The notes under the pieces are model-generated. The model did no database searches. It had not been told where the DNA came from and saw only the letters and a program-made list of their open reading frames with translations. A DNA stretch of 64,000 bases from Symbiodinium natans (Eukaryota > Sar > Dinophyceae > Suessiales > Symbiodiniaceae). Positions 39,269-49,498 of the stretch are shown piece after piece; the first letter of the stretch is position 1, and every line of letters begins with the position of its first letter. The position numbers were made by a program, and so were the translations under genes. Where the stretch lies: positions 840,191-904,190 of the forward strand of contig CAJNDS010000757.1 in assembly GCA_905221605.1 (NCBI GenBank). Reading direction: 5' to 3'.

Positions 39269-40420
39269 GGGCTGTAAGGACTCAGAGGCGCTCAGGATGT
39301 TGCATCGGGTTGTGTGTGATCAAAGACGAGAGGAGCTTTGGCGCATACGTGTGCACATGTTCATGACCTTCATTCGGCTCAGCATGCCCCCCATACTGAT
39401 CATGATCGTGCTGGCATCAGTGGAGTTCCTGCGCGAGCCCAGCTTTTGCAGTGGGAGCTGGTCGTTTTTCCTGTCGCTGGTGGTTGTATTGTACGGTGTT
39501 GTTGTCGACAAGCAGCTACCTTACGCGCCCGTGCTTCTGCGCAACATGCGGGCTTTTTTCGGCATCGCGAACATGATTGTCACGATCAGCAACTGCGGGA
39601 GCAGCAAGGACGATTTTCCCGGCCGATTGGGCCTCGTTATCTCTGGACACTAGGTGGGACTTTACTACAACTGTATCACTTTGTAAGTTTAGGGTTCCTC
39701 TAATTTCATATTAAGGGAGCCAAAAGTTAAGCTTTTCTTGGGGGGTCAAACAGCAACCAAGGACAGGTGTTGCAGGGAATACTCTTTCCAGCACATGTAA
39801 TGACAGTGGTAAATTCCATTCTGCACACGGTTCTCTACATCTGGACCGCAGCAAAGGTGTATGGCCAAAGCTCGCTGAACCCGTGGTTGCTTGTGTTTCA
39901 CATCTTTTTCCAAACCATGGTGTGCAATGTCTTTCCCTTCGTGCTGGAGTTTACGTTGCGGAACTGCGTCACAGCGTCCTTCCAGTCAAAGGACTCGGCC
40001 TCACTAATCTCCGGGTTTCGCCAGATGCTGAAAGGCATCTGCGACGGGGAGTTGCTGGTGGATGGCAAGTTCCGCATCTGCGGCGGCGCGCCGTGCCTTC
40101 AGCGGCTGCTGGCAAGCCAAGAGGAGTTTGCCGGGCGCTGCCTGCGGGATCTCATCGACGGCGACGAGGAGCGAGAAAAGATCGATGGGTTCCTCGCGCC
40201 TGCCATGCAGGAGGATGACGCGGAGGACCTTCGGCCGAACGAAGGTGCCCCGCGCTGCCTGCGCGTGCCGCTGAAGGCTCCTTCCGGCCAGGTCGTCCCA
40301 GTCGACGTCTTCCACGTGCCGCTTCCCCGCAGCCTCTACGGGGAGAGCACCAACTACCACCTGCATCCTGGCTGTGCACAGGACACTCCCCACATCTCCC
40401 CAGATCTCCCCATCTACTCA
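39269..40420 (+). CDS. Membrane protein with PAS-like domain, copy 2, with one intron-like insert
   Basis: Exon part 1 (39320-39645) reads EELWRIRVHMFMTFIRLSMP and on to RLGLVIS; part 2 (about 39762-40375) reads VLQGILFPAHVMTVVNSILH and on through ICDGELLVDGKFRICGGAPC to TNYHLHPGCA. The two parts join exactly where copy 1 is uninterrupted (IGAQTLHGILF against ISG-QVLQGILF). The separating 116 bp are bounded by GGACA on both sides and can be spliced as a GA-AG intron followed by G. Past 40375 the frame runs on for about 37 codons where copy 1 stops. Substitutions between copies are mostly conservative, especially in the PAS-like part, suggesting recent duplication or purifying selection. Confidence 0.65.
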
Positions 40421-40648
40421 TCAGGTGTGGTCAGCTCTCTAAATGACTGTCCCTTGTTGGGTACCCTAAATCAGAAGGGGCCACGTTAGAATGAGGATCC
40501 CGGAAGGGGACCATGATTTAGCGAAGTGACCGGATGGACACGAATGCCTCTGGCGCCCTGGTTTGCTTTGCCAATGGAGAATGAAGAACGGAGATTGTTC
40601 TATCGCGCCCTCCTTGAGTCTTCAACGGGCTTGCTAAAGAGCCCATTG

Positions 40649-40742
40649 CAATACCCCTTAATTTAGGAATAGACCTTAATTTCTTTAAAGGGATCCTTGA
40701 TATGATTCAAGGCAGGTTCCTGATGATTAAGGAGCATTGGGA
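40649..40742 (+). mobile_element. TIR family C, copy 1
   Basis: CAATACCCCTTAATTTAGGA at the left; the right end TTCCTGATGATTAAGGAGCA is a diverged inverse. The inner TTAAAGGGATCCTT is shared with copy 2 at 48429-48521. Confidence 0.6.
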
Positions 40743-40837
40743 TCTTTGGGTGAAGGTTGGCTGACGTCGGCTGGCAAGACGTAAAGTGCCGTAACCTCAC
40801 CCTTGAATCCAGTGAGCCCCAGTGCGAACATCTCACT

Positions 40838-40917
40838 CCCCTAAACCCTAAACCCTAAACCCTAAACCCTAAACCCTAAACCCTAAACCCTAAACCCTAA
40901 ACCCTAAACCCTAAACC
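40838..40917 (-). repeat. CCCTAAA tract
   Basis: About eleven perfect units. Confidence 0.95.
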
Positions 40918-41535
40918 CCCCTTGCCCAGGCTGGCACTCACCGAGGACGTCCATGCCCGAGCCCAACCAGAGGTCCGGCAGTCGTCTTCCGCAGGGTTTG
41001 TGCGGCTCGGAAGTTGCGGTTCACGGAGGCTTCGGATGTTTGTGTGACTTGGGATGTAAAGGATTCGGGGGGGCTCAGCCACCCCAACATGTCCCACAAT
41101 CTGCCCCAAGCGCCTGAAGCTTGCCAAGCTGCAAGACGGCTTGGGCTCGTGGTGGCATAGCACAGCACGGGCCCCGTGAGGCCCCCCCTCCCCCCTGCCT
41201 TCCCCCCCCCACAGCCCTCGCAGAGGCCAACGCGATGTCTCAGAGTGAACCTTGGCTGCTCAAGCCATCACGTTAAGTGGAGCTGAGTGAATGCGCAGGG
41301 GCCCAAACTGCCTCCCATCCCCTCCCGACCACCGAGCCGCCACACGCGAGGCATTGCCAAGCAGCCTGCTGGCGTCCCGACGCCCGCCGGCGGCCTCCGT
41401 AGCCAGCAGCGCCGCCACTCGGCGGCGTAGGGCTTGCCCAGCACGTAGCACGCCTGGCACAGGGCGGTGTCAGGGCGGTGTCAGTGCGGGGTCGCTCGAG
41501 GTGCTCGGGCGCCATCTTTCCGTTAAACCTCCAAG

Positions 41536-43000
41536 GACACGCAGCTGGAAGGCTGCGACGAGCTGATGGAGATGACGCTGCTGCTGAACGCCAGCACGGA
41601 GCTCATGGACATAGAGGAGGCCCACCTGCGATTCGCGCCCCGGCAGCAATGGCCAATGAGGTCTGCTGGCATATCGAGGGGCTGGCCACCAGATGTGCAC
41701 GTGCTTTCCAGGTCATACAACAAGACTGCTAGATCTGGCCGGCATCATGCGAGTGACTGGCTGGAATCCCGCGCCTCATGTGCACGGCAAAGTGTGCTCA
41801 TCGTCCCAGGTGCGCCACACCGAGGAGCCCAAGGCGGGTCCTTTTGGCTTTTGTTGCACTTGCACATGCGCATCATTGCGCCGCCCGCGCGCACCTGCGC
41901 TGCGGGGGTGCTCTCAGGTCCGGCTAGGCATGCCCACCCTGAAGCGCTTCGCGCGGCCGCTGGACTGGGCCGGCATCGACGCCACGCTGCGCCGCTACGC
42001 GCGCGAGGTGCGGAAGGCCTCGGCGAACGGCCAGGAGGCCCCCCAGCCCAGCTCGCTGCTGCGGTGTTTCTGTGTGCGGCGCGTGCGCTGGGTGTGTTGC
42101 TGTCGCGCGCTTGCCCGTCCAGGTGGTGGAGAGGCAGGCGCTGCCGCATCCGTTGGTGCTGCGGCTGCCCGGGGAGACGAGGAAGTACCTCCTCTCAAGG
42201 CTGGGAGGCTTTGGCAGACTGGTGTAGACCGAGTAATGAGGGGCAGTGGCAGTGAGAGCGAGTGAGAGAGCCCCCGCTGCTGCGGGTGATGATGATCATG
42301 ATGATGATGACGATGATGATGATGATGATGACGATGATGATGATGATGATGATGACGATGATGACGATAATTACGATGATGAGGATGATGAGAGAGCCTC
42401 AGATTGACAGGTCCTCGACGGTCAGCTCCCCTTTCAAGCGCGAGGAGTTGCACGAGCCCGTGTACCTCTACTTGCACATGACGGACAGTGGACAGTAGTA
42501 AGCCGTTCAACGTCCGTTATAGCTCCCTCCCACCTGCCACAAGGGGTGGCCTTCTTCAATTTCGTGATGTTCCGCATGCAGCTCTGCGATGTCGTAGCGA
42601 GTCTGAGAGGACTTCCAGGGACCACCCCGGCCGACGCCCAGGGGTCTGGCGGGGCTCAACGAGGCCCGTCGCCTCGTCTCTGCGTCCGGGGGATGGTGTT
42701 CCGAAGACAGCAAGACCTGTGAAGGCCTTCGAGGAGCGCGCCGCAGATCTGCAGCCACCCCCTGGCGGCCTCTGCGAGACTCTTGGAGACCAAGTTACAG
42801 AAACATGTCCCATGCACGGAGGGTTTTTAGCACCGGCGTCCAGGTTATAGGCACATGTCAAGGCAGGTGCGGTCGAGGCTTTCGATTAGGAAAGGGTTTG
42901 GTCGTGTAGACTGCTCAGGGATCCTGGAGGAATGCAGCATCGACCTGCCGCCGATGGTGAGCCAGCAGTTTCACACCGACGTCGCGGTGAGAACAGGGGT
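41536..43000 (+). CDS. GC-rich multi-exon gene, copy B, unknown product
   Basis: The same block order as copy A: 41536-41662, 41918-42072, 42123-42228, 42288-42498, about 42546-42613, and 42920-42990. Differences: a 10-20 bp gap after the first block (KAKGSL part missing), loss of about 60 bp before the second block, and at the Asp-rich block the acceptor-like TGCTGCAGG of copy A reads TGCTGCGGG (42284-42290). The last block keeps ILEEC(S)IDLPPMVSQQFHTD, with Gly to Cys, and its GTGAGA donor, then diverges from copy A at about 43002, where a CT-repeat and foreign-looking DNA follow. Confidence 0.5.
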
Positions 43001-43002
43001 GC

Positions 43003-43440
43003 TCTCTCTCTCTCTCTCTTTCTCTCTATCTTTTTTTGTTTCCATGGTAACGGGGTTACCAGAGACCCTCTCGTAAAGATAGTACTCTTGGGGCGGGTAT
43101 GTTTCGCATTCTTGTTCACGAGCCTTCAATATTGCATCGTTGGCCCGTAGATGAAGTGATATAACAGTACTACAAAGGGCTTGTAATTTGGTACGAAATG
43201 TAAGTGCGCGAAGTAAACCCACGATTTTATGGTACATTAGCCCTTTTCCCCGTGCTCCTCTAATTTACTAGTTTAGCATGGGATAAAAAAACAAAATTTA
43301 AAGTGAGGAGAGATGAGTGAATGAGCCCTTTACAAGGGGCTTTGAGTGAACGAAACAAAAATCAAGGTCGACCGGGTACTCGCGAATCATTTTCTGAGTT
43401 CAACCGCCAGTCAAGGTTACGTCCAACATTCCCTAAGCCC
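43003..43440 (-). other. Second foreign-looking AT-richer insert
   Basis: It begins at a (CT)n run (43003-43026). On the minus strand an ATG at 43237 with purine-rich GGGGAAAAGGG upstream starts MYHKIVGLLRALTFRTKLQA and continues LCSTVISLHLRANDAILKAR, then PPQEYYLYERV, until it runs into the host repeat. Upstream on that strand lies a hairpin (AGCCCCTTGTAAAGGGCT, about 43323-43340), like a prokaryotic terminator. Composition resembles 33040-33850. Product unknown. Confidence 0.35.
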
Positions 43441-44392
43441 TAAACCCTACACCCTAAACCCTAAAGCCTCAACCCTAAACTCACATCCTCCTTTTAATCG
43501 CACCGCCTGGCAAAGGAAAAGCGCCTGTTAATATGTTAACATCCTTAGCGCCCATGGTACCCTCGCTGCCCCCCTCGTTCGTCCGATTTAACGGAACATC
43601 ATGGAGCATCTCAACCTCTGAGCCCCCTCTGGGGATCCCTGGGTCCTTCAAGGGTTTAGGGTTTAGGGTTAGGGTTTAGGGCTACCCAAGGTCTTAGCAT
43701 GTCTTAGCGATTCAACTTAAGATAGCCCTGTAAAGATCTGTGAAGATCTGGAGCCTTCGGGCTGCACTCTTTGCGCCGGATCTTGAGGTCTGCTAGTTGA
43801 GGGTGTGCTCTTGTCTAGGACATGGCATTGTCGAGTCTTTGGCTTAATGCAGTTGCTGTGCATTGCAGGCAAGGGCACCAGGAAAATGGATTTCGTAGGG
43901 ATTTGCCAAGCCAGGGACATGTCTCAGAGCTGGTGAGTCAAGGGCAACACAAGAAACCCTAAACCCTGAACCCTGAACCCTAAACCCTGAACCCTAAACC
44001 CTGACCCCTAAACCCTAAACCCTAAACCCTAAACCCTAAACCCTAAACCCTAAACCCTAAACCCTAAACCGTTGTTGCACAGGTCCGAATGAATGTGAAA
44101 CGGCCGGGAGTCGACCACCAGCCCATTTCCAGTTAGAGGGAAGAGACAAGTCCGACGAATTCAAGACAACTCCCCACTAGCATCTTTTCAAGAGCCCGAA
44201 GCCCTAAACCCTAAACCCTAGACCCCAAACCCTAAACCCTAAACCTTAACTAAACCCTAAACCCTAAACCCTAAACCCTAAAGCCTAAACCCTAAACCCG
44301 AAACCCTAAACCCTAAACCCTAAACCCTAAACTTTAAACCCTAAGCATCCTTTCAAGAGCCCGCCCTTCGCAGATCCTAAGCTGCCCCCGAC

Positions 44393-44427
<35 letters not shown>

Positions 44428-44880
44428 GTTTAGGGTTTAGGGTTTCGGGTTTAGGGTTTAGGGTTTCGGGTTTAGGGTTTAGGGTTTAGGGTTTCACAGC
44501 CTCTCTGTGCCAAAGCACCAGCAAAAACCTGAAGCCTTAAGCCCTAAAGGGTTTAGGGTTTAGGGTTCGGGGTTTAGGGTTCAGGGTTTAGGGTGTAGGG
44601 TTTGAACTCTGCTATTTGTTTTTAAGCTGTTTTTTGCTTGGAGTCCTAGAGGCTTTTAAGAATTTCAAGTCGCCCCGGCCAATGGCGCTGGCTGGGTTGT
44701 TCGCATGTGTGCGCCGGAGCCTTGACCTCGTGCAATTGGGCGCTGACATGTTGCTCATGTAGAGATCTTGGGGCGATGCGGCAACCCCCTCCAAACTCAA
44801 ACGCGGTTTTGGGTTTCGGGTTTAGGGTTTCGGGTTTCGGGTTTGGGGTTTCGGGTCTGCCAAGCTACAAGCACCGACGA
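43441..44880. repeat. Telomere-like tracts and spacer
   Basis: CCCTAAA units at 43436-43480, the duplicated TGAAGATCTGGAGCC block (43600-43790), CCCTAAA at 43955-44070 and 44203-44345, a (CT)n run at 44395-44424, and TTTAGGG at 44428-44495 and 44550-44600. No gene supported; minus-strand frames at 43717 and 44612 have no motifs. Confidence 0.7.
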
Positions 44881-44885
44881 AGCCT

Positions 44886-46466
44886 TTGGCCCAACTCATT
44901 GTCAACAAGCCTCCATGGCCTCTCATCTTTGAAGGTCGATTTTTTTGTTCGCTTGTTGAGCGAACATTGACGTTAATGCTGGATCATGGGACTAGCGTGC
45001 GGCTGTTGGCCGCACAGCGAATCCTCCAAAAGGAGCTTCCATGGTCGTCGCGCACCATTCGGGTCTTGACGTTTCTCGAAGTAATGACCGTCCTGTCCAT
45101 TGGTGTCGCCAGCTTCGTGTCGACGCCTTGGCTAGCACTATGCTGTGGTACAATCATGTATGTCTTGGCGGCGCATCGGGCGGGCTCGCTGTCAGATCCG
45201 TTGCTGCAGCCAGCACATGTCGTCATGCCGAAGAGCCACTCGGCTTTCGGCCTTTCGAGGTTTCAGACAAACGCGCTCGCGTTCGTTTGGGTGTCCGTGG
45301 CCGCCCGTTGTTTTTGCGCGGCTTTTGCATGTTTCTTAGTTGTGGACTTCTTTCTGCTGACTGGAGACACATATCTTCCAGATCATGTATTTTGGACGCA
45401 GTGGCGGCCAGACTGCAACGTAATGGGTGACACACGCGACTGCGTGGCAGAGGTCCTGCCGCAAGCGCAAGACATGAGTGTTACATCATGTGTGACGGCG
45501 GAGCAGCGGATTGCGCAGTTCGACATGCTGCAGTGTGCACCTGCCCATGGCTGTCTAACCGTGCACAATGCTACGGCGCAGCTGTTGACGACGTGGGTCG
45601 GGGAGATGTGTCAGTGCCTCCCGTCTTTGCCAGAGTGGATTCCAGTTTCCAAGCCTTCCTGGGTGATCGCCGAGTACTGCTACTGTAGAGACCACCTGCC
45701 ATGGTGGCAGGGCAACTTATGCGAGGTTGTCGTGACCATTGAGGCCATTTATGAAGATCGGTCAACTTGGCACCTGGCTGAGGCTGTCCTGTTCTTGACG
45801 GTTGGAGTCACCATGCTTTGGATGTTCCTTCTACTTAGCCGGGCCTGCTGCTGCGGCAGAACTGCAGGAGTCGCTCCAGGAAACAGCCAGCTGCAAGACA
45901 AGATCCTGTCGGAAGAGCAGCGGGTCCTCGAGACCGTTCGGACGGAAGGCGTACAGAAGATCACCACCTTCCTGTCCCGCAGCATGATGCGCCTGGGTCT
46001 TGTGTCGTACATTCTGGACGGGGGCTTGGATGCATACACGGCAGCAAGCTTAGCAGCCCGCGGCTATTACCTCCTGGCGACCACGCAGGGTGCCATTCTT
46101 GCATACAGCCTCCTCCTCCTCCTGCGGCGGCTTGGCATGTGTAGGCTTTACCAGGCAATATGCCGTTCTTTGGAAGTTGGCATTCTGACAGACGACGCCT
46201 TCAGGTGGAGTCAGCACGAGGAGCTCTGCGAGGGGACGCTGTGCTTGCTGTTTCAGACCTTTGCGCTGCCCTACCTGGCGACGAACCCGCAGGCATACGT
46301 CGAGATGTTTGTGAAGGTGACGATGAGTGCCAGGAAGGTCGCCCAAGGCTACTATGCCTACTTTCACCTCGATGTCGCTCCGCCTGAGCAGAGCGCCAAC
46401 TTGGATCCTATTGCTGCAAAGCCCAGCCAGATTCCAGGTACAGACGATGACACCGTGTCTGTGTAA
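44886..46466 (+). CDS. Multi-span membrane protein, unknown family
   Basis: One uninterrupted frame of about 526 codons to TAA at 46464-46466. The first ATG is 44979; the frame is open upstream to about 44860, so this may be a large exon with its start elsewhere. Hydrophobic segments: about 45060-45120 (VLTFLEVMTVLSIGVASFV), 45125-45170, 45280-45360 (FVWVSVAARCFCAAFACFLV), 45775-45850 (AEAVLFLTVGVTMLWMFLLL), 46060-46140 (YYLLATTQGAILAYSLLLLL). Between the third and fourth is a Cys-rich loop of about 130 residues (paired Cys, CQCLPSLPEW, YCYCRDHLPWW), probably extracytoplasmic and disulphide-bonded. The tail is acidic (GTDDDTVSV). Codon pattern is continuous and no frameshift is seen. I do not recognise the family; a receptor- or channel-like role is only a guess. 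Confidence 0.7.
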   Translation: MAQLIVNKPPWPLIFEGRFFCSLVERTLTLMLDHGTSVRLLAAQRILQKELPWSSRTIRVLTFLEVMTVLSIGVASFVSTPWLALCCGTIMYVLAAHRAGSLSDPLLQPAHVVMPKSHSAFGLSRFQTNALAFVWVSVAARCFCAAFACFLVVDFFLLTGDTYLPDHVFWTQWRPDCNVMGDTRDCVAEVLPQAQDMSVTSCVTAEQRIAQFDMLQCAPAHGCLTVHNATAQLLTTWVGEMCQCLPSLPEWIPVSKPSWVIAEYCYCRDHLPWWQGNLCEVVVTIEAIYEDRSTWHLAEAVLFLTVGVTMLWMFLLLSRACCCGRTAGVAPGNSQLQDKILSEEQRVLETVRTEGVQKITTFLSRSMMRLGLVSYILDGGLDAYTAASLAARGYYLLATTQGAILAYSLLLLLRRLGMCRLYQAICRSLEVGILTDDAFRWSQHEELCEGTLCLLFQTFALPYLATNPQAYVEMFVKVTMSARKVAQGYYAYFHLDVAPPEQSANLDPIAAKPSQIPGTDDDTVSV

Positions 46467-46491
46467 TGTGAATGGGTTGAGGGTCTGGGGA

Positions 46492-46606
46492 GTACTTGGA
46501 GGCTCATGGGTACTTAGATCCCCATTCTAACCGACGTGCAGGATATAGGGGGGCTTAGAAGTACAGTTCTAGCTGGGTTATAAGTACCCGTGAACCTCAA
46601 GTGGGG
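46492..46606 (+). mobile_element. TIR family A, copy 6
   Basis: TACTTGGAGGCTCATGGGTA at the left and GTTATAAGTACCCGTGAACC then TCAAGT at the right, with GGGGGGCTTAGAAGTAC inside. It lies 26 bp after the stop of the membrane protein gene and is followed by a GGGACCCCTCAT-type element (46615-46690). Confidence 0.75.
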
Positions 46607-46690
46607 GTTTACGCAAGTAAGGGACCCCTCATATCGAAGCCCAAAGAGTAGGATTCTTATAGTCAGGACCCCAAGAAGGTAAGGGGGCTT

Positions 46691-48240
46691 AGACAAACCC
46701 TACACCCTACACCCTAAACCCTAAGCCCCAAACCCTAAAGTCCGCGACTCAGGGTTTGCCCAAAGACTGGGCAACCCTGTCCCGCCCCGGTCAGCTGCGC
46801 TTGGGGCAGTTGAGCGCAAAGAGGGGGGGGGGGGGCAGGATTACCTTTTCCATTGGGATTATAGCCCCTACTGTAATGGACTGTCCCGAATCTGGGTTGA
46901 GGCCTTAAGGTTGGGAGGTTCAGCCCAGGAGCTGTTGGTCTAAGACACTAAGACTCCCAAAACAACCCCAAAGAAAGCCCCAAACCGCCCCCCCAAAACC
47001 ATCCAACTCCGAACCCTACGATCCCGAGAGGCCTTGAGCTCCCAACCCTTAGGACCCCCAAACCGGTTTTAAGGGTTTTAAGGGTTTTAAGGGTTTTTAA
47101 GGGTTTTTAAGGGTTTTAAGCTTAAAAAGGGTAGGCCCTTGGGATATTTTTAGATCTTCCCTTATTGGGGTTGAAGAGGATCCTCTTCAGGAATGGTTTT
47201 TCAGAGGGTGTTAAGGGCCATCCTAGTTAAAAACCCCAGCCGAAACCCGAATGCCATCCGAAAACCTAGGGTTGTGTATCGGGTCTTGGGGTCAGGGACT
47301 CCAATCTTGTTGCCTGTTTTGTCTAGCGGGTGCTTAAGGGTTCTCAGGGCTTGAGGCGTTCTAGGGGTTTAGCCTGGGTTTAGGGTTGCGAGGTCTTTAG
47401 GCTTTGGGGGCGGGTGCTTTTTTTAGGGGGGGGGGGGGCGGGGGGCGGGGATACTGACACGGGACATGGAGCCTTTGCAGTGTGCTTTTGAGGGTCGCTA
47501 AACCCCTAACCCCCAAGCCCTAAACGCCCTACCCCCTAAACACCCTAAACCCTAAACCCTAAACCCTAACCCCCCCCCCCCCCCCAAAAATCCTCAATCC
47601 CCTTAACACCCTAAACCCTAAACCCTGAAATCTTAAACCCCTTAAACCCCCCTAAACCCCCTAAACCCCCTAAACCCCCTAAACCCTAAACCCTAAACCC
47701 CCCCTTCCAAATCCGAAACCTTCGAACCCGGAATCCAAAGGTCCTACCAGAGCGAAGAGCAGGCCCTGATCCAGGTCGCGCGGGCGCGAGTTGGTCCGGG
47801 GGTTTAGGGTTGTTTGGGGTTTAGGGTTTAGGGTTTAGGGTTTAGGGTTTCGGGTTTAGGGTTTAGGGATGCAAGTAGGGTTCAGAGTCAGAAGTTGGGA
47901 TGTAGAGTTTCGGATTTAGAGTTTCTAAAGGCTTGTGAAAGTGCAGAAGGTTTAGGGGTGTGGAAGGGTGTGCATGGGGGTTTAGGGTTGTGGGGTTTGA
48001 GGTATGTTTTTGGGACACTCTGTATCAGGAGATCCTGTGTGCAAAATGGCCTAAACCCTAAACCCTAAACCCTAGCCTCAACCCTCAACCCTCAACCCTA
48101 AATCCTGAATCCCCTCCCCCCCCAGAGCGACCCGAGCGTAGAACAAGTCCCCGGCATCTTGGAGTGCATTTTACCAAAGAGACCTGGGCTTCATAGCATC
48201 GGATGTCGTGTCCTAATCCCCGAGCCCCCAAGCACGAGCG
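46691..48240. repeat. Telomere-like and homopolymer-rich DNA
   Basis: Scattered CCCTAAA, TTTTAAGGG runs (47068-47120), G-run at 47426-47450, C-run at 47571-47585, CCCCCTAAA variants (47640-47700), TTTAGGG at 47800-47870. No gene seen. Confidence 0.8.
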
Positions 48241-48380
48241 CCCAAGCCCTAAGCCCTAAGCCCTAAGCCCTAAGCCCTAAGCCCTAAGCCCTAAGCCCTA
48301 AGCCCTAAGCCCTAAGCCCTAAGCCCTAAGCCCTAAGCCCTAAGCCCTGAGCCCTAAGCCCCTAAGCCCTAAGCCCTGAG
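48241..48380 (-). repeat. Pure CCCTAAG tract
   Basis: Some 17-18 units of the variant heptamer CCCTAAG with almost no CCCTAAA, so this block expanded as a variant. Confidence 0.95.
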
Positions 48381-48428
48381 CGAAGCCCCAAAATGTGTAA
48401 AAGCGGTGGAGCTCCCCCAGAGCCTGAT

Positions 48429-48521
48429 ACCCCTTAATTACGGAATATTCCTGAATTTGTCAAAGGGATCCTTAAGATGATTTAAGGGCGCATTCCTGAA
48501 CTAAGGGGTATTGGGCTCTTT
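48429..48521 (+). mobile_element. TIR family C, copy 2
   Basis: GATACCCCTTAATTACGGAA at the left and TTCCTGAACTAAGGGGTATT at the right form inverted repeats of about 20 bp with few mismatches. Shares CAAAGGGATCCTTAAGATGA with copy 1. Confidence 0.7.
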
Positions 48522-49498
48522 GGGTTTCTGGGTCTCTGGGAACAAGGCACCGAGAGTTCTGTAAACCCTAGACCCTAAACCCTAAACCCTGAACCCTGAA
48601 CCCTGAACCCTAAAACCCAAGTCGCCCCAAGCTCTCTCAGTCCCTGCGACTGCGGCTCCGGCGCCTTTCTGAGCAAGCCAGCAAGGCTGGGTTTAGGGTT
48701 TCAGGGTTCAGGGTTTCAGGGTTCAGGGTTTCAGGGTTTAGGGTTTCAGGGTTCAGGGTTTCAGGGTTTCAGGGTTGAGGGTTTAGGGGTTCAGGTTTGA
48801 GGGTTTAGGGCTTAGGTATCAACAACCAAAAAGTGCCCTCGAAGCCTCCAAGACCCCACAAATAAAGAGGTAAACGAGACTCTTTTCAAGCCCATCTGCA
48901 GTGTATGCATACATACATGGTTGACTCAGTACACTGTAGAAGTTAATCAGCAACCACCAGCATGGATGGACATATCGACATGCTTGTGTAAGATCGCGGA
49001 TCTAAACCCTAAGCCCTAAGCCCTAAGCCCTAAGCCCTAAACCCTAAACCCTGAATTCTAAACTCTCAACCCTAAAGCGTAAACCCTAACCCGAAATCCT
49101 ACACCCGTTGATGGAAGCCAAAGGTCGAATTTGGCATGTCGTGACATGTCATACCACCAAGCCGGAGCCCGCCTGAGGAGGACTAAAGTTGGGAGCCACA
49201 ACCAGGTGCAGGTTTAGGGTCAGGGTTTAGGGTACACACACACAACACACACGCAAAGAGGTTGGACGTGACATGTGGTCCGACATCCCAACCGATGCCC
49301 CACCCCCCCCCCCCCCCCCCCCCCCAAATCCCTTGGGTGTGTCTGTGGCGCCATTACCACCTGGTATTTCTAGCCGCCCTGCGGCGAGGCGACCTAAACC
49401 CAAAAGTCCATGCGAACCTTCAACCCTAAAGACTAAACCCTAAACCCTAAACTCTAAACCCTAAAGACTAAACCCTAAACCCTAAACCCTAAACCCTA
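48522..49498. repeat. Telomere-like variants, no gene
   Basis: TTTCAGGGTTCAGGG-type units (48690-48790), CCCTAAG at 49005-49040, (CA)n at 49233-49252, a C-run of more than 20 at 49301-49325, CCCTAAA at 49430-49500. Confidence 0.8.
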
